Source: Acetobacteraceae bacterium
GTDB lineage: Bacteria > Pseudomonadota > Alphaproteobacteria > Acetobacterales > Acetobacteraceae
NCBI GenBank assembly: GCA_022842185.1
Contig: JALHQB010000024.1
Span: 1 to 59,849 of the forward strand
Direction of reading: 5' to 3'
DNA length: 59,849 nt
Part shown: piece by piece, positions 55,260-59,849 of the stretch
Numbering within the stretch: the first letter of the stretch is position 1
Layout of the letters: the number at the start of each line of letters is the position of its first letter
The notes under the pieces: model-generated
What the model saw: only the letters and a program-made list of their open reading frames with translations
What the model was told of the DNA's origin: nothing
Databases searched by the model: none
Position numbers and translations under genes: made by a program

Positions 55260-56597
55260 TCACTGCGCTTCGGGCGCCGCGGCGACCTCCATGGGCCGGG
55301 GCAGCAGCACGAAGACCTCCGCCTCATCCCGCATCCGGCCAGCGCGTTCGCCGGCCTCATCCCCCCAGCCCCAGAAGAAATCGGTTCGCGCCGGACCGCG
55401 GATCGCACCGCCGGTATCCTGCGCCACCACGAGACGGCCCACGGGCGGCGCGTCCCGCCGCGCCATCGGGTCCCGCACCGTCACGAACATCGGCGCACCC
55501 AGCGGGATGAAGGCGCGATCCACCGCGACGGAACGCTGCGGCGTCAGTGGCACGCCCTGGGCACCGATCGGCCCCTGCTCGGGCGTCAGGTTCTCCACCA
55601 GGCGGAAGAAGATGTAGGATGGGTTGCCGCGCAGCAGTTCCGTGGCGCGATCATACCCCGCGCCCGCGATCCAGCCGCGGATCGCCTGCATGGACATCTG
55701 GTCGCGCGTCAGCTCGCCCTGCTGGATCAGCACCCGACCGATCGGCACATAGGCCCGCCCGTTCTGCCCGGCATAGCCGACCCGCAGCAGCCGCCCATCC
55801 GGCAAAACCACCCGGCCCGATCCCTGGATGTGCAGGAAAAAGGCATCCGCCGCATCATCCACCCACACCAGTTCCAAGCCTCGGCCGGCCAGCGCGCCGG
55901 TATCGATCGCCGCCCGATCGTGGAAGGGTTCCAGCTTGCCATCCACCAGCATGCCATACCGGCGCCGCAGCGGGTTGCCGACGACCGGCTGTTCCACCAG
56001 TTCGGGTGGCCGCGCATGCAGCGGGGTGCGGTAGCCCTCGGCCGGCTCGACCGACCCGCGCAGCACGGGTTCGTAGTATCCGGTCATCACGCCGCTGCCG
56101 GCGGCGAAGGGTTCGAAGCGCTGTTCCAGGAATGCGCGGACCGCCGCGTTGCGTTCCTCATGCCACGCGGCCATGCGCCGATCATGCGCCCTGGTGGTGC
56201 GGGCATTGGCATTGGCCGGCGCGCGCGGGGCCCGCGGCAGGGCGCGCACCATGGCGATCAGGTCCGGGCAGACCGCCTGCCAGGCGGCGGCGGTGCCGGC
56301 CCGCAGCGCCGCCTCTCCCTGCCCGCCGAGGAAGGCGTCGGGGCGCATCGGCCGCATCCCCGCGCAGGATGCCATCAGCGGGGCCAGGATCTCGGCATGG
56401 CGGTCGGCCTGCCATCCGGGCAGTTCGGTGAAGGGGACCGGGCGCAGGATGGGTGCCGGCGGTGGTTCCTCCGGCCGTGCCTCAGGCTGGGCGGGCGGTG
56501 GCTCGGCCTGCGCACGGGCCGGGCCGGCCATGGCCAGCAAAGACAACACCATGACCGCGCGCCACAGCACGCGGCCGCATCGGCCGGTCCGGAACAT
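55260..56597 (-). CDS. mltA: MltA, membrane-bound lytic murein transglycosylase A
   Basis: This 445-residue peptidoglycan-cleaving enzyme makes 1,6-anhydromuropeptides. A signal peptide (about 10-29, ending GPARAQA) precedes a Pro-rich linker. The MltA domain includes GVMTGYYEPVLRGS, LVWVDDAADAFFLHIQGSGR, GYAGQNGRAYVPIGR and NPSYIFFR. The C-terminal 3D domain has VVAQDTGGAIRGPARTDFFW with the catalytic Asp in QDTGG. No lipobox is evident, so it may be soluble or periplasmic. It lies 79 bases downstream of the Tim44-domain gene, a common alphaproteobacterial order. Confidence 0.93.
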   Translation of the reverse strand: MFRTGRCGRVLWRAVMVLSLLAMAGPARAQAEPPPAQPEARPEEPPPAPILRPVPFTELPGWQADRHAEILAPLMASCAGMRPMRPDAFLGGQGEAALRAGTAAAWQAVCPDLIAMVRALPRAPRAPANANARTTRAHDRRMAAWHEERNAAVRAFLEQRFEPFAAGSGVMTGYYEPVLRGSVEPAEGYRTPLHARPPELVEQPVVGNPLRRRYGMLVDGKLEPFHDRAAIDTGALAGRGLELVWVDDAADAFFLHIQGSGRVVLPDGRLLRVGYAGQNGRAYVPIGRVLIQQGELTRDQMSMQAIRGWIAGAGYDRATELLRGNPSYIFFRLVENLTPEQGPIGAQGVPLTPQRSVAVDRAFIPLGAPMFVTVRDPMARRDAPPVGRLVVAQDTGGAIRGPARTDFFWGWGDEAGERAGRMRDEAEVFVLLPRPMEVAAAPEAQ

Positions 56598-56676
56598 GGG
56601 GGTTCTATACTCCTGCCCGGCCGGCGCCGCGACTCTCCGGGGGCTATTGGAGTGTCGCGGACGCCCCGGTCCTGGG

Positions 56677-57342
56677 CTAGGCGGACCGGGTTCCCACCAG
56701 CTTCCAAGTGGGATCGGATGCCCGAGTGTCGCGTTGGAACGTCCAGAGGTCTGTGATTTCCGTCACAGCCTCGGCGCCCGCGCTGATCGAGCCATCCTGC
56801 GCCGTGGTCAGGTTGACCTGATCCGACACGATGCGAACGGTGATGTCGGCCACCGTGCCGCGGAGTTCCGCTTCTTCGATCGCCATGTCGTTGATCGCGC
56901 GCAATTCGGTGCGCTGCGTCTCCCCGGCGGCTTCGCGTGCCGAGATCGCCTGGTCGAAGCCGGCGAAGGAATCTTCGGACAGCAGGCCGCGCAGCGTATC
57001 GCGGTCGCCGGCCGCGAAAGCCTGGATGATCATCCGGAAGGCCCCTTCCGCCCCGCCCAGGAAGCTGGCGGGATCGAAGCCGGGGTCGGCCGCGCGGATG
57101 GCCATCAGTGCCTGGCCGACCGGGGACCGGGGGTCGGGCAGGGCACGCGATGCGGCACCGGCCACCGCCGGCGTCGGCAGGTCGGCTTCGCGCGCCGGTG
57201 CGGGCTGGGCGGCGCCGGGCGCGGTTTCCCCCGGTTGGCGTTCGAAACCGGTGCGGCGGCCCAGCACGCTGCGCAGGCGCAGCACCAGGAAGGCCGCGAC
57301 CATCGCGAACAGGATCAGATCGATCGGCAAGCCGCCACTCAT
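56677..57342 (-). CDS. Tim44/TimA-domain protein
   Basis: This 221-residue protein has one N-terminal membrane helix (LPIDLILFAMVAAFLVLRLR), a disordered Pro/Ala-rich stretch (about 30-75), and a C-terminal Tim44-like domain (about 85-215: GAEGAFRMIIQAFAAGDRDT and the ITDLWTFQRDTRASDPTWKL ending). Mitochondrial Tim44 belongs to the protein import motor; the alphaproteobacterial relatives are inner-membrane proteins of unclear role. Length and order match the family. It is upstream of mltA. Confidence 0.92.
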   Translation of the reverse strand: MSGGLPIDLILFAMVAAFLVLRLRSVLGRRTGFERQPGETAPGAAQPAPAREADLPTPAVAGAASRALPDPRSPVGQALMAIRAADPGFDPASFLGGAEGAFRMIIQAFAAGDRDTLRGLLSEDSFAGFDQAISAREAAGETQRTELRAINDMAIEEAELRGTVADITVRIVSDQVNLTTAQDGSISAGAEAVTEITDLWTFQRDTRASDPTWKLVGTRSA

Positions 57343-57463
57343 GTCAATCTCCTCAAGCCCTCACACTTAGGGCGGCAGGGTCGCGCCCGCAACATGCGCG
57401 TCTTCAGGTTGCCGCCGCCTTGCCGTGCGGCTACGCGGTGGTGATCAATCAGGGAAGCGCCGG

Positions 57464-58021
57464 ATGATCCTCCTCCGCCACGGACAGAGCGAGTTCAACC
57501 TCCTCTTTACCCAGACGCGGAAGGACCCTGGGATCGTGGACCCGGTGCTGACGCCGCTGGGACATGAACAGGCGGCCGAAGCGGCAGTTGCACTCGCGGG
57601 GGAGGATATCCGCCGCATCGTCGTGTCGCCGTACCGCCGCGCCATCCAGACGGCCCTGCCCACGGCGCTGCGCCTGGGGCTGCCGCTGACCATCACCCCC
57701 GTGGTGCGCGAACGCTACGCCTTCACCTGCGATATCGGGAGCCCGCGCACGGCCCTGGTGGCCTGCTTCCCGGAGGTGGATTTCACCCATCTGGAGGAAG
57801 TCTGGTGGCCGCCGGTCGAAGAACCGGCCGACCAGGTGGAAGGCCGCGCCAATCTGTTCCGCGCCGAAATGGCGGCGCTGGACGACTGGGCGCACACGCT
57901 GGTGGTGTCCCATTGGGGATTCATCATGGCGCTGACGGGGTTGAGCGTGACCAATGGCCAGATCCTGCGCGTGGACCCGACGGTGCCGGGGCCGGCGCTG
58001 GTGCCGTGGAAACATCATTAG
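57464..58021 (+). CDS. Histidine phosphatase (phosphoglycerate-mutase-like)
   Basis: This 185-residue member of the histidine-phosphatase superfamily begins MILLRHGQSEFNLLFTQTRK, with the phospho-His in LLRHG and the arginine of the same motif. VVSPYRRAIQTALPT supplies the second Arg. VVSHWGFIMAL supplies the second His. The ATG at 57464 was chosen because it starts directly at the motif and has AGGGAAG upstream; an earlier ATG at 57425 is possible but lies in unlikely sequence. Small-molecule phosphatase or mutase activity is likely; the substrate is unknown. It converges on htpX. Confidence 0.88.
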   Translation: MILLRHGQSEFNLLFTQTRKDPGIVDPVLTPLGHEQAAEAAVALAGEDIRRIVVSPYRRAIQTALPTALRLGLPLTITPVVRERYAFTCDIGSPRTALVACFPEVDFTHLEEVWWPPVEEPADQVEGRANLFRAEMAALDDWAHTLVVSHWGFIMALTGLSVTNGQILRVDPTVPGPALVPWKHH

Positions 58022-58055
58022 AGCCGATCGCGGCGCGTGAAGACGCGCGCGCAAA
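58020..58055. repeat. Dispersed repeat, AGAGCnGATCGCG type, copy 3
   Basis: AGAGCCGATCGCG begins one base inside the histidine phosphatase stop codon. The sequence GGCGCGTGAAGACGCGCGCG follows, with short self-complementary parts (GCGCGT/ACGCGC). It resembles copies 1 and 2 only in the first 13 bases. It sits in the 135-base gap between convergent genes. Confidence 0.45.
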
Positions 58056-58156
58056 CAACGGCATAGGGCGTTCTGCGTCGCTCCGGTCGGGCGCAACCCC
58101 CCCCATCGTGACCGATGGCGCCCGATGCCGGCACGTGGCCTCGATGGAGGCCGCGG

Positions 58157-59104
58157 CTAACCCCACGGATTGCGCTTGCCACTACCGCCCGCCCAGGGGC
58201 CGGGCGCGGTCCGCGCGGGTGCCGGCGCCGACCAGCCACCGCCGCCACCCATCCGCCCCGCCAATTGCTGCAACGCCGCCACGCGATTCTCCGTGCGTGG
58301 ATGCGTCGAGAACAGATTGTCCATCCGCGCGCCCGACAGCGGATTGATGATGAACATATGCGCCGTCGCCGGGCTCGCCTCCGCCCGCTGGTTGACGATC
58401 TGGTGGGCGTAGCCATCCAGCCGCTGCAAGGCGGACGCCAGGCCCAGCGGATTGCCGGTGATCTCCGCACCCACCCGGTCGGCCTCGTATTCGCGCGACC
58501 GGCTGATCGCCATCTGCACCACGGCGGCGGCCAGCGGCGCCAGGATCAGCATCAGGATCATCCCGATCGGGCCGAAGGGGCTGCCGCCATTGCGGTCGCG
58601 GTTGCCGCCGCCGAAGATCATGCCGAAATTCGCCAGCATCGAGATTGCGCCGGCGACCGTCGCCGTCACGGTCATGATCAGCGTGTCGCGATTCTTGATG
58701 TGCGCCAGTTCATGGGCGATGACGCCCGCCACCTCATCCTCGCTCATCAGGTTGAGCAGGCCGGTGTTCACCGCCACCGCCGCCTTGGCGGGGCTGCGCC
58801 CGGTGGCGAAGGCGTTGGGCTGGTCCTCATGGATCACATACAGCGCCGGCATCGGCAGCCCGGCGCGCTGGGCCAGCTGGGCCGTGATCTCATACAGCCG
58901 GGGCGCCTCATGCGGGCCGATCGGCTGCGCGTTCTGCATCCGCAGCACCATCCGGTCGCTGTTCCACCAGGCGAAGATATTCATCGCACCCGCGAACAGC
59001 AGCGCCAGGATCATGCCCTGCCGCCCCCCGATGGCGAAGCCGATCGCCCCGAACAGCGCGGTCAGCGCCGCCAGCAGCACCGCCGTGCGAACATATCCAC
59101 TCAT
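58157..59104 (-). CDS. htpX: HtpX-family M48 membrane metalloprotease
   Basis: This 315-residue inner-membrane zinc protease is for quality control of membrane proteins. Two N-terminal helices (about 8-50) precede the domain with [16 protein letters not shown], the zinc motif [10 protein letters not shown] (two His and catalytic Glu), further membrane segments, and [10 protein letters not shown], which supplies the third zinc-ligand Glu. The C-terminal 30 residues are Gly/Pro-rich (GGGGGW...). E. coli HtpX works with FtsH. The start ATG at 59104 is at the conserved N-terminus. It is divergent from the SdhAF4 gene (53 bases). Confidence 0.95.
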   Translation of the reverse strand: MSGYVRTAVLLAALTALFGAIGFAIGGRQGMILALLFAGAMNIFAWWNSDRMVLRMQNAQPIGPHEAPRLYEITAQLAQRAGLPMPALYVIHEDQPNAFATGRSPAKAAVAVNTGLLNLMSEDEVAGVIAHELAHIKNRDTLIMTVTATVAGAISMLANFGMIFGGGNRDRNGGSPFGPIGMILMLILAPLAAAVVQMAISRSREYEADRVGAEITGNPLGLASALQRLDGYAHQIVNQRAEASPATAHMFIINPLSGARMDNLFSTHPRTENRVAALQQLAGRMGGGGGWSAPAPARTAPGPWAGGSGKRNPWG

Positions 59105-59157
59105 CGCCTCATCCCCCTGCTGTGCTGAAGGCCATGACAGTCTACATCATCCCTGCC

Positions 59158-59319
59158 ATGACCGAGACGCCCCCGAAGCCACCCACCGCCACTCCGGCCC
59201 CGGAACCCGCCCCCAAGCCGGCGGCACCGAAGCTGCCGAAGGAGATCGGCGGCCCCGCCGGCCCCGAACCCACCCGCTTCGGCGATTGGGAACGCAAGGG
59301 CCGGGTCAGCGACTTCTGA
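59158..59319 (+). CDS. SdhAF4-like (DUF1674) protein, succinate dehydrogenase assembly
   Basis: This short protein of about 53 residues starts MTETPPKPPTATPAPE, a disordered Pro-rich region. The end is the family signature GGPAGPEPTRFGDWERKGR followed by VSDF. Mitochondrial SDHAF4/Sdh8 protects free flavoprotein SdhA during complex II assembly; bacterial members are named by similarity. An in-frame ATG at 59134, with GAAGG upstream, gives a version eight residues longer. The TGA overlaps the DUF2237 ATG by one base. Confidence 0.85.
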   Translation: MTETPPKPPTATPAPEPAPKPAAPKLPKEIGGPAGPEPTRFGDWERKGRVSDF

Positions 59320-59732
59320 TGCCGCTGGATGACGCCCCGTCGCGCGGATTGCCGCCCCGACCCCAGGCGCACAACGTCCTGGGCGGTGTCCTGTTGCCCT
59401 GTTCCGTCGCGCCGCTGACCGGATTCTTCCGCGACGGCTGCTGCAACACCGGGCCAGCCGATCACGGCCTGCATGTCGTCTGCGTGGAGGTCACCGCCGC
59501 CTTCCTCGCCTTCAGCCAGGCCACCGGCAACGACCTGTCCACGCCACGCCCCGAATATGGTTTCGCGGGTTTGCGGCCGGGCGACCGCTGGTGCCTGTGC
59601 GCGGCGCGGTGGGACGAAGCGCGCCGCGCCGGCTTCGCCCCGCCCGTGCTGCCGGAGGCGACGCATGAAGCCGCCTTGCAGGTCTGCCGGCGCGAGGACC
59701 TGATGTCCCACGCGCATGACGGCGAGCCTTAG
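59319..59732 (+). CDS. DUF2237 family protein
   Basis: This 137-residue protein of unknown function has the DUF2237 features HNVLGGVLLPCSVAPLTGFF, RDGCCNTGPADHG, GNDLSTPRPEYGF, GLRPGDRWCLCAARW and the later ATHEAAL. Four to five conserved Cys suggest metal binding or redox activity. The ATG overlaps the upstream SdhAF4-like stop by one base, so both are co-translated. The stop codon TAG at 59730-59732 is completed by the first base of the insertion element, so the original C-terminus may have been different. Confidence 0.88.
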   Translation: MPLDDAPSRGLPPRPQAHNVLGGVLLPCSVAPLTGFFRDGCCNTGPADHGLHVVCVEVTAAFLAFSQATGNDLSTPRPEYGFAGLRPGDRWCLCAARWDEARRAGFAPPVLPEATHEAALQVCRREDLMSHAHDGEP

Positions 59733-59849
59733 AGCCCATCCGGAAAGGAATTGAGTCGGCTGAATCGGATGTGATTCGCTGTTCCTGCGGACGATTCGCG
59801 GGGGTGGAGAATGGCGTGGACGGCAGAGCATCGGCGTGCGGCGGACCGG
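59732..59849 (+). mobile_element. Left end of an IS5-type (IS1031/IS427-like) insertion element
   Basis: GAGCCCATCCGGAAAGG at 59732-59748 has the form of an IS1031/IS427-group terminal repeat (GAGCC...GGAAAGG). It follows TTA at 59729-59731, which fits the TNA target of this group. A transposase gene begins 80 bases inside. Only the first 118 bases are in the window, so the other end and its target duplication cannot be checked. Confidence 0.65.
59811..59849 (+). CDS. Start of an IS5-family transposase (partial)
   Basis: The ATG at 59811 is preceded by GGGGTGGAG at suitable spacing. The first 13 codons give MAWTAEHRRAADR, close to the MAWT... start typical of IS5-group DDE transposases. The frame runs off the right edge. 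Identity rests on this start, the terminal repeat and the position 80 bases inside the element end. Confidence 0.6.
   Translation, partial: MAWTAEHRRAADR

Overview
The window is GC-rich, densely coded DNA with strong G/C preference at third codon positions. It looks like an alphaproteobacterial chromosome, most plausibly Acetobacteraceae (Roseomonas-like). The reasons are a Bug/TctC-type solute receptor, Mqo beside a PoxB-type pyruvate dehydrogenase, a Tim44/MltA pair, an SdhAF4 (DUF1674) gene and a TonB receptor, all in one dense layout. Family-level placement is an inference from gene content. A transposase tail lies at the left edge (3-203) and the first bases of an IS5-type element at the right edge (59732 onward).

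Region by region. 508-8625 (minus) is a complete kdp high-affinity potassium system in the order small ORF-kdpF-kdpA-kdpB-kdpC-kdpD-kdpE. It includes two mini-genes (27 and 29 codons) at the head and a possible 50-residue membrane peptide between kdpC and kdpD. 8850-13969 (minus) is a TonB-dependent receptor, an Asp-box propeller protein and an ABC-exporter-like membrane protein with no ATPase domain, behind a Fur-box-like sequence. 14875-24826 is a scavenging/catabolic region: Bug receptor, divergent GntR/FCD regulator, M28 and M20 hydrolases, SDR, flavin monooxygenase, and a HyuA-DUF917 pair. Two TnGTnnnACnA inverted repeats suggest that the GntR protein controls its own promoter and the monooxygenase-SDR-M20 operon.

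25375-31706 (plus) is a tightly packed run, fumC-thrE-cupin-mqo-poxB. It would turn fumarate into oxaloacetate and pyruvate into acetate, with electrons going directly to quinone. 31929-36891 carries an XRE-cupin regulator, an M81 (MlrC) metallopeptidase, a class III aminotransferase and a family-5 periplasmic binding protein. 37478-49562 (minus) is a four-gene operon: methyltransferase, two RgpF-type proteins with 4-nt overlaps, and a 2,764-residue secreted repeat protein. The last has an N-terminal DUF4347-like region, fifteen Ig-like repeats of about 97 residues, and a C-terminal RTX-like calcium-binding segment. No type I exporter is visible in the window.

49840-55111 contains a 58-residue exported proline-rich peptide translationally coupled to a trypsin-like protease, then a polysaccharide deacetylase divergent from an aryl-polyene-type acyl carrier protein and AMP-ligase (no ketosynthase in view), then a TetR regulator coupled to an NAD-dependent epimerase-like protein. 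55260-59732 is conserved housekeeping: MltA, Tim44-domain protein, histidine phosphatase, HtpX, SdhAF4 and a DUF2237 protein whose stop codon is completed by the right-hand insertion element. Stretches without a recognisable gene are 14081-14874, 24827-25374 and 36892-37477.
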